DNA from: Mesostigma viride
Taxonomy: Eukaryota > Streptophyta > Mesostigmatophyceae > Mesostigmatales > Mesostigmataceae
Reading direction: 5' to 3'
Length of the DNA stretch: 64,000 bases
Assembly (NCBI GenBank): GCA_009746045.1
Contig: RPFO01001180.1
Location: 62,001 to 126,000 of the forward strand
Part shown: positions 30,089 to 39,850 of the stretch, piece after piece
How positions within the stretch are numbered: the stretch's first letter is position 1
Layout of the letters: every line of letters begins with the position of its first letter
Position numbers and translations under genes: made by a program
Notes under the pieces: model-generated
The model's input: only the letters and a program-made list of their open reading frames with translations
Database searches by the model: none
Told to the model about the DNA's origin: nothing

Positions 30089-30798
30089 ATGCCAAATTCG
30101 GAAGAATTTCGGATTCCGGACGATGAGGAAATAGCCGCTCCGCCGGCTGGTTCTTCGTCAAGACCACTGTGCCGTCGTGGCAACAATTGCTCGACGAAGT
30201 TACAGTTTCGCTCGACGAGCTTCATCGTCAGCAGCGTGCAGCTCACGCATTGCTCGGGGATAACCCCGAGGACCCCGATTTGCCAGCACTGGTGCCGGCA
30301 ATCCGCAACCTGTTGGACCAGATTCGAAACATTTTATCGACATTTACGGTCCAGGTGCGGGGAGGTTTGCGGTCGGTGACCGAAGTCACGACTGCCATTG
30401 AGGAGTTGGACAACGTCCTCTCTTCACTCACCGGTTACCAGAGAAACCTGCAAAACTGGGCATCGCTTCGCACGGGGGGCGCGCCGGCGGTGTCAACAAA
30501 TTTGTTTCAGGATCTCGCGCTGTTATCGCTGCTCACTCGCGGCGTACGCAGTCGCGAGCGCCAGGTTTTAATTAACCTGGTGGCATTTCTCGCCTCTGTG
30601 CGAGAGTGGATTCCCGCGGGGTGGGAATTATTGACGATCTTTACACATCCTCTGCGCCTCGTCGCGCGTCGGCGCGTCGCAACTTACGCGGCGGGGAGCA
30701 CGCCGGTTTTAATTCATACCGGTGCAGGTCCGGAGCTGGATATGGAGGATCGTGAGTTCGTATACACGTACTGCGACTTCAGGGGCCTTGACTACTAG
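30089..30798 (+). CDS. Copia extra 5' ORF, unknown function
   Basis: A reading frame from ATG at 30089 (MPNSEEFRIPDDEE) runs to about 30165. It continues, one frame over, as a helical protein from about 30170 to TAG at 30796-30798. The second part has heptad-like leucine patterns (LLDEVTVSLDEL, IRNLLDQIRNIL, IEELDNVLSSL), suggesting a coiled coil, and a hydrophobic patch near LLSLLTRG. Its G+C-rich codon use differs from the gag that follows. The frame change may be an indel or a splice. I do not recognise the family; copia elements normally have no ORF here. Confidence 0.55.
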
Positions 30799-30967
30799 TC
30801 GGCCTAATTTTCTTCTGCAGTACTTGTCGACATTTTTTTTGTCGAATTTCGGCGGCAATTCGCGGGGCGGCAGCGACACCGGCGCAGGCGGCAGAGGCGA
30901 CACAAAAATTTTGTACATATTTTCTGCTGCTTCGTTAAGGTGTTCTTTGAATAGCTGGTAGTGCAGG

Positions 30968-32078
30968 ATGGCTGAGGGACGCCGTAGCAAGGGTCCAGCC
31001 AGTGGGAATAATAATGGGGGTGCTGGTAGTGGAACCGCTCACGTAGATGACGTGGGGCTTACCGGAGAGATTACCAACCTTCCTCACAATAATAATAATG
31101 CACAAGCTATTCATGGCTTTGATCTTACCACACAGGGTCTTTTAATTGTCAATCAGTTGCAGCCTGTAACCTCAGACTCCAAGCCTAAGCAGGCTGAAGA
31201 GTTTGTGGAGGGATTGGAAGGGTTCCCTAGCTTGTACGGTGGTACAAATTACTATCAAATCTGGATAGGCAGTAGCACTTTTGGCAAGTGTACTGACCAG
31301 ATTAAGGACCTAACCAGGGAGTGCAAAAAGGCCAATAAGGCCTGGGCACTGTACGTGGCTGAGCTGAAGGAGCTGCTGGAGGACAGAGAAGAAGGGGGAT
31401 CCATTGGCAGGACAAATACCAAGGGTGGGAGGTCAAGGGGGACCTGATCCAGAACTTTCTCAACTATTGTAAGATGGTTGAGGAGGGCAGGGCTCACGGC
31501 TTTAATGTCGCTGATAACATAGCCCTAACCAACTGGCTCAAGGTTTCTGGGCTGGATAAGGCGACACGTGGCTCCTTAAAAGTCATGTGTGCCCCACACT
31601 CTACCCTGAAGGCCTACAAGGTCATCATAAACAAGCACTCGAGGCAGAGGAGCTGTTTGAGGGTGGAGTGCCAGCAGTGAAGGCTACCCAGGCAGGCGGG
31701 CGTACCCAGGGTGGCTCCAAGACGTCTGAGGCTGACCGAAGCCAAGGAGGGCGTAGGGGCAACCATCACAAGCGCAAGGGAGATCATTCACCTGATTCTG
31801 ACAGGAGGTCACACTCCAAGTCGGTGTTCAGGCGGGTGGGTGGTCAGCCCAAGCAGGGCAACGCGTCTGACAATGGGGGCAGTGGCCAGGGCAAGTCCAA
31901 GATACAATGCTACCTGTGCAAGGGGTGGGGGCACATCAAGAAGGAGTGTCCCAGCTTCAAGAAGTCCCAGGGCCAGGGCAGCAACAAGAATAACAACAAC
32001 AACAAGAAGAACAACAACAAGTCCCAGGCAGGCCAGCCTTCAAAGGGCAGTCAGCAAGAAGACAACAAGGAGCAGTGA
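30968..32078 (+). CDS. Copia gag (two frame changes)
   Basis: ATG at 30968 (MAEGRRSKGPASGNNN). Frame changes near 31410 (at a run of G) and near 31635. The final part has basic residues and a CCHC zinc knuckle CYLCKGWGHIKKEC at about 31909-31950, followed by an asparagine/lysine-rich tail. Gag packages the RNA. It ends with TGA at 32076-32078, after which the same frame is open into pol. Confidence 0.8.
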
Positions 32079-32219
32079 CTGTCTGAGGCAACCCCTACAC
32101 ACCTTAATTCACCCAAGGGGGAGGCCAGGTGCTCCAATGCAGATTTTATATCTGGGCAACAAGAGGGTGATCTCCAGGTTCAGTGTGGCCCCAGGTCACC
32201 TGGAGAGGTACAGGTTCCT

Positions 32220-35200
32220 ATGAAGACGTCCTTGACAGCTGATGCAGCTGTAAGTATGTCTGACCCTATGCATCCTCGTGCTGGGCACGAGGGTGGACCT
32301 CTCATTTTGAGAGAAACCAATGTACAACCACAGAGGGGTGTGAAGGCCTCTGGTGGTATGCATGTGGTCCCTGCTGGCGGTCCAGGTGTTGGGCATGAGC
32401 AGGGTGACTCAGGCTCTGAGTCAGAACAGGATGGAAGTCAGCATGGTGATGCTGGACAACCTGACAGCACAGTCCTGACTGTGCCAGGGACTGCTTCCTC
32501 TGTGTACCAGGAGTTGGGTGCCCGAATCCACAACATGTTTGGGCATGCCACTTCTCTGTCAAACAACTTTGCCTTCCGTATGGGCAGGGCACCCCTTCTT
32601 AAGGCGTGTCAGCAAGCTGCCTCACGGTGTAAGTGCCAGTTGTCCTCCAACAAGCCCAGGAAATCACATGCCAAAGCTCTACCTCAGAGCATTGGTGATC
32701 TGCAGTGTGATATCCAACACATCAGGGGCATGCAACTGTTGGTGTGCGTGGACAGGTACACGAAATACAAGGTGCTGGAGCATTTACCTTCTATGAAGAA
32801 CAGGTACTTGCTGGCTGCCCTGCAGAATGTAAGAGCCAAGTTTCCTACCACAAGGATCCAGGTGGACATGCAGTTTCAGCATCTCAAGGGTGATCCTACC
32901 CTTCCTGAGTTGCTGGTTACACCTAGGGAGGCTCATGGGCAGCAGGGTGCTATCGAGAGGGCAATCCAGGAGGTCAAGAAATTGATCATCTCTGAAGACT
33001 GGGTACCCTTGTCTGCACCTGCACTTGTCAGGAGTGCATGGCTGAGGAACGTGGAGCAGCAGCTGAACAGCAGGGTTAACTTCTACTATGATGGAGTTGC
33101 TGTCAGCCCAATGGGTCTATATCATGGCCTGTGCCCACCACATGTGCTGGAGGGCTGGAAACATGCTGCACATGTCACCTTTGCCAAGCTGAGGGAGAAG
33201 GACCGGGGTTGGAAGATGCTGGAGCCACAAGTGGGTCAGAAGGTCCTAGCTTGGAAGGAACCTAGCCTTTATGGCAAACGTGGTAGCTGGAGTCCTGGGG
33301 TGGTTACCCAGGTTGATGAAGCTAGCCACGCATGCTTGGTCAGCATGGAGGACGAACCAAAGCATGTACACCGGCTGAGTTGGTCATATGTCAAGCCTAA
33401 CCTGATGAATGAGGGCAGTCAGGCACAAGGCTCACAGGATCTGCAGGATTTTCAGGTCCCAGGTGACATCACTGACGCAACGACCACATCTGTTGCAGGG
33501 GAATCTGTCAGCCCTGGCCAGGTTGCAGAGGTACTTGTTGAACAGGCTGCAAGGTCAACAGCTGGGGAGTCAACTGTCAAGCCCAAGGCACTAACCAAGC
33601 CCAGGGGGACAAGTTTGGCTGGATTGATTGGGGCTCTACAAAGGGCCAAGAAGCAGCCCAAGGTAGCCAAGCTCAGGTGGCATGGCAATCTGGGGCTGGA
33701 CACTGCCTTAGAGGTAGACACTAATTCTCAGGTCTCCATTATTGGGACCAGGGCTGCAGCAGGGTACAGCATGTCTGAACCCAGCTATCAGTTTGTGTCT
33801 GACTTCAGTGGCGGGGTACACGTGAAGGTACTGGGTGAGGTATTCATTCCTATCCTTGGACAGGACACTGCTTTTTGTGTCTTGGAGGGCTATCAAGGAC
33901 CTGCTCTTCTGGGGCAGAATTTCCTATGCCAGGATGGGGTAGTGATCACGTCCTCTCTCCTGACTAAGGAAGGGGCTGGTCAGGTCCCACTGATTAATTT
34001 CAGGACCACTCACCTATCACGTGCAGTAACCAGGACGGTTAAGCGTGTGCAAGTGTGCCAGGGGCAGGAGCCCTTGGTTGATGACCTCATACTGCCAGCT
34101 GCTAGTCATCCAAGCAGTTTGGGCATTGGTCCTCACTCACTTGCTGGACACAGCCCTATCAACTACCAAGGCCTGGTGAAGCTCATGTCCTCTCCCATTA
34201 TGTGTCCCCAGGTCACACTGGGTCTCATTAAATCTGGGGAGGACTGGATCTCCAAGAAATGCGTGGAACCTGTCAATGACCTGCCTCCTGCACGACGTCT
34301 ACTCAAGCTCAAGTTTGTCATCAAGATGAAGGAGGTGGACGGGGTCAAGGTACCACATGTCAGGCCAGTGCTGAATGAGTTCAAGGGTACTGGTGAGTGC
34401 ACTGCTGAGGAGTTGTATACCCCTGGCATGCTGCATGATACTTGGAGGCTGCTGCTGTGTGTCTTTCTAGGCCTTCTCAACAAGGGCTTGGACTATGGCT
34501 CAGTGGTGATAGACTTCAAGAGGGCATTTCTGGAGGGTGATGCAGATGTGGCACAGGAAAAGTGGGAGGGCAAGACGCCTTTCTATGTTAGGGTGCCTGC
34601 TGTATGGAAAAGGGACATCCACACGGAGTTCCTTAAAATCCTCAAGGGCCTGGAGGGCCTGAGGTCAAGTCCAATAATCTGGAGGGAGACTCTCAACCGT
34701 TTCCTGAAGGAGCATTGCAACTTGAAGGTCTCTCCTGTAGACCCCTGTCTGTTTCTGGGGCAATGGGAAGGCCTGCCAGTGTATGCTTCGCTGCACGGGG
34801 ATGACCTACATCTGATAGCTCCCACGTCGTGGCTTAAGGAGCTGATCACCATCATTAAGTCCAAGTTTCCTCTGGGTAGGGAGCAATGGCAGGTGGAGAA
34901 TGAGCCTCTGCTGTTTGTGGGCATGGAGGCCACACTGGTGAAGAAGGGAGGGGAGTGGCGTATGCTGCTGGTGGGGGGCAATGACTATCAAGAGACCCTC
35001 ATTAGCAAGCTTCCTCCAACCATCACACAGGCACTGTGTCCCATGGTGAGGGGCATGGTTGCTTGGGTGGCAGGCATTTCCAGGCCAGACCTTATGGTCA
35101 TAGCCAGGTTGCCTGATGACATGCTGGTGGAGCTAGGGTCTGCCAAGGTGGCTGATCAGGTCAGGGCTTCATCTGGCATTCTGTTGTCTGCAGTGGATTT

Positions 35201-35705
35201 ATCACAACCCATTTGCATGGAGCTGTATGTGGATAGCTCAATGGACAGCAGGCAGGTCTCCAAGGTCAGGGGCAGGGCTGCAGGGCTCTTTGTGCTCAGA
35301 CAGGAAGGCCTGGGGAGTTTGGTGAGCTGGTTTAGTCGCCTGCACAAACGGGTGGCTGTCAGCAGTGATGTGGCAGAATGCAGGGCTATTTGTGAAGGCA
35401 TTCACACAAGCCTTTATCTGAAGGAGTTGCTTCATCAGATGACTTCTAACACTCCTTGGCCACTTCAGGTTACCACTCTTCTAAAAACAGACTCCATGGG
35501 GATGGTGCAGTTTGTGCACAGGCAGATGGCCAGAAGTAGGGACTTGGATTATCTCCTTCTTAAGGAGTTGTCCTCCTTGGCCAATATTGAGCATATCCCT
35601 GGGGTTGACAATCCTGCTGATGCTTTGACCAAGCTAGTGCAGAAGGCAGCAGTGCAATACAAGGTTCTTCAGTCTCTGATGGACCCATCTCAGCAAGCTG
35701 TCTAA
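32220..35705 (+). CDS. Copia pol: integrase, retropepsin-like, RT, RNase H
   Basis: 1161 codons from the first ATG, but the frame is open back to the gag TGA at 32076. Domains in order: HHCC-like region (residues about 100-140); integrase core with D164, D216 and E246 (LQCDIQHI, QVDMQF, GAIERAIQEV); a retropepsin-like domain at about 490-570 (EVDTNSQVSIIG, ALLGQNFL); RT with VVIDFKRAFLEGD (D765) and LHGDDLHL (G860-D861-D862); RNase H with ELYVDSSMDS and the ending HIPGVDNPADALTK. In ordinary copia elements the protease precedes integrase; here none is visible there. The protease motif is DTN instead of DTG/DSG. RT uses HGDD instead of YVDD. Confidence 0.85.
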   Translation: MKTSLTADAAVSMSDPMHPRAGHEGGPLILRETNVQPQRGVKASGGMHVVPAGGPGVGHEQGDSGSESEQDGSQHGDAGQPDSTVLTVPGTASSVYQELGARIHNMFGHATSLSNNFAFRMGRAPLLKACQQAASRCKCQLSSNKPRKSHAKALPQSIGDLQCDIQHIRGMQLLVCVDRYTKYKVLEHLPSMKNRYLLAALQNVRAKFPTTRIQVDMQFQHLKGDPTLPELLVTPREAHGQQGAIERAIQEVKKLIISEDWVPLSAPALVRSAWLRNVEQQLNSRVNFYYDGVAVSPMGLYHGLCPPHVLEGWKHAAHVTFAKLREKDRGWKMLEPQVGQKVLAWKEPSLYGKRGSWSPGVVTQVDEASHACLVSMEDEPKHVHRLSWSYVKPNLMNEGSQAQGSQDLQDFQVPGDITDATTTSVAGESVSPGQVAEVLVEQAARSTAGESTVKPKALTKPRGTSLAGLIGALQRAKKQPKVAKLRWHGNLGLDTALEVDTNSQVSIIGTRAAAGYSMSEPSYQFVSDFSGGVHVKVLGEVFIPILGQDTAFCVLEGYQGPALLGQNFLCQDGVVITSSLLTKEGAGQVPLINFRTTHLSRAVTRTVKRVQVCQGQEPLVDDLILPAASHPSSLGIGPHSLAGHSPINYQGLVKLMSSPIMCPQVTLGLIKSGEDWISKKCVEPVNDLPPARRLLKLKFVIKMKEVDGVKVPHVRPVLNEFKGTGECTAEELYTPGMLHDTWRLLLCVFLGLLNKGLDYGSVVIDFKRAFLEGDADVAQEKWEGKTPFYVRVPAVWKRDIHTEFLKILKGLEGLRSSPIIWRETLNRFLKEHCNLKVSPVDPCLFLGQWEGLPVYASLHGDDLHLIAPTSWLKELITIIKSKFPLGREQWQVENEPLLFVGMEATLVKKGGEWRMLLVGGNDYQETLISKLPPTITQALCPMVRGMVAWVAGISRPDLMVIARLPDDMLVELGSAKVADQVRASSGILLSAVDLSQPICMELYVDSSMDSRQVSKVRGRAAGLFVLRQEGLGSLVSWFSRLHKRVAVSSDVAECRAICEGIHTSLYLKELLHQMTSNTPWPLQVTTLLKTDSMGMVQFVHRQMARSRDLDYLLLKELSSLANIEHIPGVDNPADALTKLVQKAAVQYKVLQSLMDPSQQAV

Positions 35706-36654
35706 GCTGGTGCATGGTTATAGGGCATTGGAGAGCAGATTGTGTGGTAGTGTCAGCATTGTGACTGGCATAATACCTGTATTTTAGTCTGTACTAAGGC
35801 TCATGGACCATGGTACACTCACTCTGATTTTAATCAGGATACAGCCAGGTTTTGGCTGGGGTTCATGCTGTTGACTACACAAGGTTGACAGGTCCATTAC
35901 AGACCATGTATTCTATTTTAAAAGAAATGTATATTTGTACATACTTCTCACAATGGTCTGGGAACCTTTATTCTGGGGTTTATAGGGCGGGGTTCGATTC
36001 CCTGGTATTATGTTTCTACAAGCTGGCCTGTTCAGGTGTTTGCCTGTTCAGACTTCCCTAGTTCCCCAGGGCAGGATTTAATTGTTGCCTATGTGTTTCA
36101 TTTTGTCATTTGTTTGCTGTGGCAGTTTACCATCTGGCAAGTAGACGGGCGCCGTAAGACGGGCGCCAATAGACCCCTGTTGAGAGAATGACAGGCAAAC
36201 TATTGTAATACGCCTTACTTTGTCAAGTGGTATTTTAATTGTCATGGATTTATTGTACTTATATTGAATATGTACTGGGTTTTATGGGATTAGTATCTGG
36301 GATTAATGTAACTCACCGCCAGAAGGTCATTGTACTGGAGGCTCTACCGAGGTGATGGGATTAATTCCTGGAGAAGACCTCATAGAATTAACCTGTATGT
36401 ATTTAATTTTGTGTGCTTCTAATATCTGGTGGTACTCTGTAATGCCACTTCCATAGGTTTTCTCCATTTCTCATGAAATGGTTTTCCCTGTGGCAGATCT
36501 GTTTCTTTTCCAGTTCCTTAAAAGAAAGGGCTGGGGGAATGGCATTGGCCATTAAAGACATCTGTTCAAGCTTCAAGCTGGAGTGAAGGACATTTCAAGC
36601 TACTTCAAGGGTCCCTGGCAGGGGATGTGACCCCTAAAGAAAAGAAGGGATTGG
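35706..36654 (+). other. Copia 3' non-coding region
   Basis: No coding signal. A short doublet GACGGGCGCC occurs at about 36145 and 36160. The end, AAAGAAAAGAAGGGATTGG, just before the 3' LTR is purine-rich and can serve as polypurine tract. Confidence 0.6.
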
Positions 36655-37271
36655 AGTTAACGTAAAGGATTTACGTTAGATGGATAGAGATTGTTACGCT
36701 CTTTCCAACGGCACCTTGAACGCCTCATTTGGTTAAGGAACGTAAAAGTTATGACGTTTCCTAGGCTGTGCCGACAGTACCCGGCGCGCCACTGTGGGCG
36801 CGTACGGACACAGGATGTACAAGTGTCACTTTGATAGTCCGCAGGACGTTGACAGGACTTGTACAGGACTTGATGGTCAATTGATAGGTAGGCGCACTGT
36901 AGCGCGCCAGGACCTATGAGACAATTGATGCTGACTAGTGTACGGATAGGTCCACAGGACTAGCCGTATGGACAATTGATAGATCTGCGCGCCAAAGGCG
37001 TGCCAGAGTCTGTGTAATCAATTGATTGACAGTTCAGCTGTGACAGTGCAGCTGAATACTTGGACGCGTCCCTAGTAAGCTATATGAGTGACTTGGTCAC
37101 ACCGGGACGCTAGTTCTTGCGTGCACGTTCTCTTGGCACTGCGACCCTGTCGTCTGTGCTGCGTGCAGTCTTGGAAGTGACGTGACTTACGTCTGTGTTT
37201 CCTGATTGTTAATAAAGGCAACTTCCTGCAAGAACCATGGCGGAATTCGTGGCGTTCTTACCCTCACAACT
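36655..37271 (+). repeat. Copia 3' LTR
   Basis: 617 bp, same length as the 5' LTR. It ends at 37271 and is followed by the second CCATG target copy. Confidence 0.95.
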
Positions 37272-37276
37272 CCATG

Positions 37277-37792
37277 GTGAATCAAAACCAACGTAGCAAC
37301 AATGGCGACCCCACGTCCTTGATATCGACGTGCTTGTCGAACTTGCTCCAACCTTCGCCTGAAGAGAACCAATCAGAACCATGGGATTCTATACAAGATC
37401 TTCGTATCCATCCTAGTCACACAGAACAGAACAACACCACACACAGCCTGGCAGAATCTTTCCATGAGATCCTAAATCTGTCGTAAGCACTGAAGTCCCA
37501 AAGGAGCATTTAAGACTCAATAGTACCAACTAACAAACTACAACCCCACGTGGATCAGGCCACGACCAATGAGGGCTCCTATCAGTAGTATCAGCCAACA
37601 AACTACAACCCTACGTGGATCAGGCCACGACCAATGAGGGTTCCTATCAGTTGGTTGACAAAGTATCAGCTCCAAGTACCGTCGTCTTAGAAACCTCATA
37701 ACTTTCTCAATACTGATCCAAAAGTCCTCAAATAAAAGCCAAACATTCACAAAACAAAGGATGTAACAACAAAGTCATTTTTGCTTGTTACA
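37277..37792 (-). repeat. Gypsy-2 left (3') LTR, second part
   Basis: Continues 29447 after the copia insertion and ends TTGCTTGTTACA. It holds an internal doublet of about 65 bp around CCACGTGGATCAGGCCACGA (37552 and 37612). The polypurine tract follows at 37793. Confidence 0.95.
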
Positions 37793-38150
37793 TATCTCCC
37801 CCTCAAAACTGGACCTCCCAGGTCCAATAGCCAACTCTTGAAGGCAGAGGAACATTGAACAGAAATCCACCATCTCTTGGGAAAAGCAGATGGGTTTTTA
37901 CATCCCTGGAAACAGGGCCTCCTATCTCATAAACATCTAGTCACAGGTTTCTACAGCAGACAAGTCACTACCTTATCTACTATAAATCCAGATAAACACA
38001 TCTCATAATACAAGGTCTTCCATTCAGCATCCTGGAACCTGGAACTCTGGACTGGAACATCAGAACTGGACTGGAGCCCCCCCATCATCCATCCTGGAAT
38101 CCCCCCTCACACCACAATCCAAAGCCCCCTTTCCTTCTCAGCCCTGTTCC

Positions 38151-38968
38151 TCACAGGCTATACCAATCCCCATTCAGGCCATCCTTGCCCTTGAGTCCAC
38201 ACATGGGAAACTGCTCCACCATGTGGGCCAACTCTGGCCAGTCCCTGCTGACCTGCAACACCACGCAAGTCTCAGCAGCTCCTGCCACCATCTGGGCAGC
38301 ATAGCGAAGGCATGCCCCTGGATAGGAGAAGAGCACCACAGACTGACTCTCAGGGTCCATCACCCAAGTAGAGGACGTCTTGTGCCTGCTCACCCATGAT
38401 CTGTACGCCCACCAGAACTGCAGAAAGGTCTTGACCACCGACCACTTAGCACCTATCAGAGGCACCAGCACCCTTAGTGGCGTCTGACGGATCTTAAGTT
38501 CCACAGTGTACTTGGGCAACCCTGGATGGCAAAAGAGGTTAGAAGTCTCCAAAGGAAAACACCTTCTGGCAGAGCTGGAGGAAGAAGGAACCAAATCAAA
38601 GGCACCCTTCTGAACTGAAAACTCCAACAGCTCCATGTAGGAAGCCTCTCCCATACTCACTGGCTGCAACTGAGTAAATGCCTCCTTCAAGGCCTCAGGT
38701 AAGGCTGCCAGCATGACCGGCCCCTCAGCAGGCCTCATGTCAATCTCAGGTCCTGGTGACAATGCATACATCCTATGCAGCAGATGAGCCACAAAAAGGG
38801 GAGCCACTCTCATACAGGCTTGTGTGCAGCTGAGATAGGACCTCCTCCACATAGCCTTCAGAGCTCACCTCCCCCTCCTCTCTGTTGAGTGCAGCCAACG
38901 CCTTGGCCAAAGTCTCATAGTGGTCACAGGGGCCCGTGCAGTTCCTATGATCCACATAGGCCACTCAG
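38151..38968 (-). pseudogene. Gypsy-2 third ORF, C-terminal part
   Basis: Homologue of the Gypsy-1 third ORF at 6208-7443. The conserved series DHRNC, EGE, GSP, DMRPAEG, FDLVPSS, TPLRVLVP, WWAYRSW, RHKTSS, AAETC and SRDWPEL is present in the same order. The N-terminal proline-rich third is missing and there is one frame change near 38800. Upstream sequence near 38970-39000 jumps to gag-proximal-type text, so a deletion probably joined it. Confidence 0.8.
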
Positions 38969-39760
38969 CAGCACCAAGGTAGAAACCTCCAGGTATATAC
39001 TATTGGTCTGGTACACGAAGACGTGCATGCAGAACATGACCCACGTGTCTTAATCATACCAGGAATCAAGCCCTAGGTGAACCACTCCATATGTCGAGGG
39101 TACAACACAGAAGTCACTCTCCATGTGCCATCCAAGCTCAGATCCCCTCAACCATCCTCAGAAACTGGTCACCAAAATCTGGATGTCATCTCAGCTTAGT
39201 CCAACCAAACTCCCACCAGAGTCCATCCCACTCAACTCAGATCCCCGTCGGATTCAATGAGTCCACATGAATCCAAGAAGGAGTAAACAGGATCAAGGCA
39301 CCTAAGCCAAACAAGGCGAGGCCACTCCATGTTCTGGGACACCACCCTCCCTCAGCTAGAGTCCACGGGTGAAAGACAAGCCTGACATTCCCAGGGATAA
39401 CGGGTCATCCACAGGGATCCATGCCACGAAATACTGACAACTCTCACTGCTTGATCAGGGCAGGAAGCAGAGTGTCATGTAGCAAGGCTAACCCTCTATA
39501 CAGCGAACCCCCAAACTAACTGGGCTGCCAGGGTCCAAGGCTCATCAAAGCTAGTCACCACAGCACACCCAAAGATTCCAGCCCTTCTCAAGGGAAGAGG
39601 TAGTCAGGGACAGATGCTGTATCACCACAACAGAGTGGCAGGTAACCGAGCCATAATAAATCCCCAATCCATCCCAACTGGGGACCTCCCTCAGATCACC
39701 AACAGGTCATAGCAGGCTGGGTGGATTCCAAGAATGCTCAATCCTAACACAGGGGCTGGC
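38969..39760. other. Gypsy-2 degenerate internal sequence
   Basis: No recognisable domain. Presumably remnant or replaced internal DNA of the element. Confidence 0.35.
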
Positions 39761-39763
39761 GTG

Positions 39764-39850
39764 AGCTTCTGCTGCAGCAAGTCCAAGGCCTGCTGACACC
39801 CGTCAGTCCACGCAAACTGGAACGAGGAAACGTCAACAGCGCCCCAGGTG
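39764..39850 (-). pseudogene. Gypsy-2 RT/RNase H junction remnant
   Basis: The minus strand encodes FQFAWTDGCQQALDLLQQKL and then TPAPVLGL, the conserved connection between RT and RNase H of gypsy elements (compare Gypsy-1 near 9990-10080). The rest of both domains is gone. Confidence 0.75.

Larger units (their letters stand above)
29448..37271 (+). mobile_element. Ty1/copia-like retrotransposon with permuted pol
   Basis: 617-bp LTRs at 29448-30064 and 36655-37271 with one mismatch seen. The target CCATG is duplicated at 29443-29447 and 37272-37276, and the uninterrupted target is present in the partner LTR at about 44598. Contents: an extra 5' ORF, gag with zinc knuckle, one pol ORF of 1161 codons, and about 950 bp of non-coding sequence before the 3' LTR. 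LTR termini are AGTT...AACT instead of TG...CA. It is the youngest element in the window by LTR similarity. Confidence 0.9.

Noticed and set aside
30169-30171. GTG at 30169 as the start of the copia 5' ORF
   Set aside because: Not a usual eukaryotic start; ATG at 30089 in the neighbouring frame with an acidic N-terminus is more likely.
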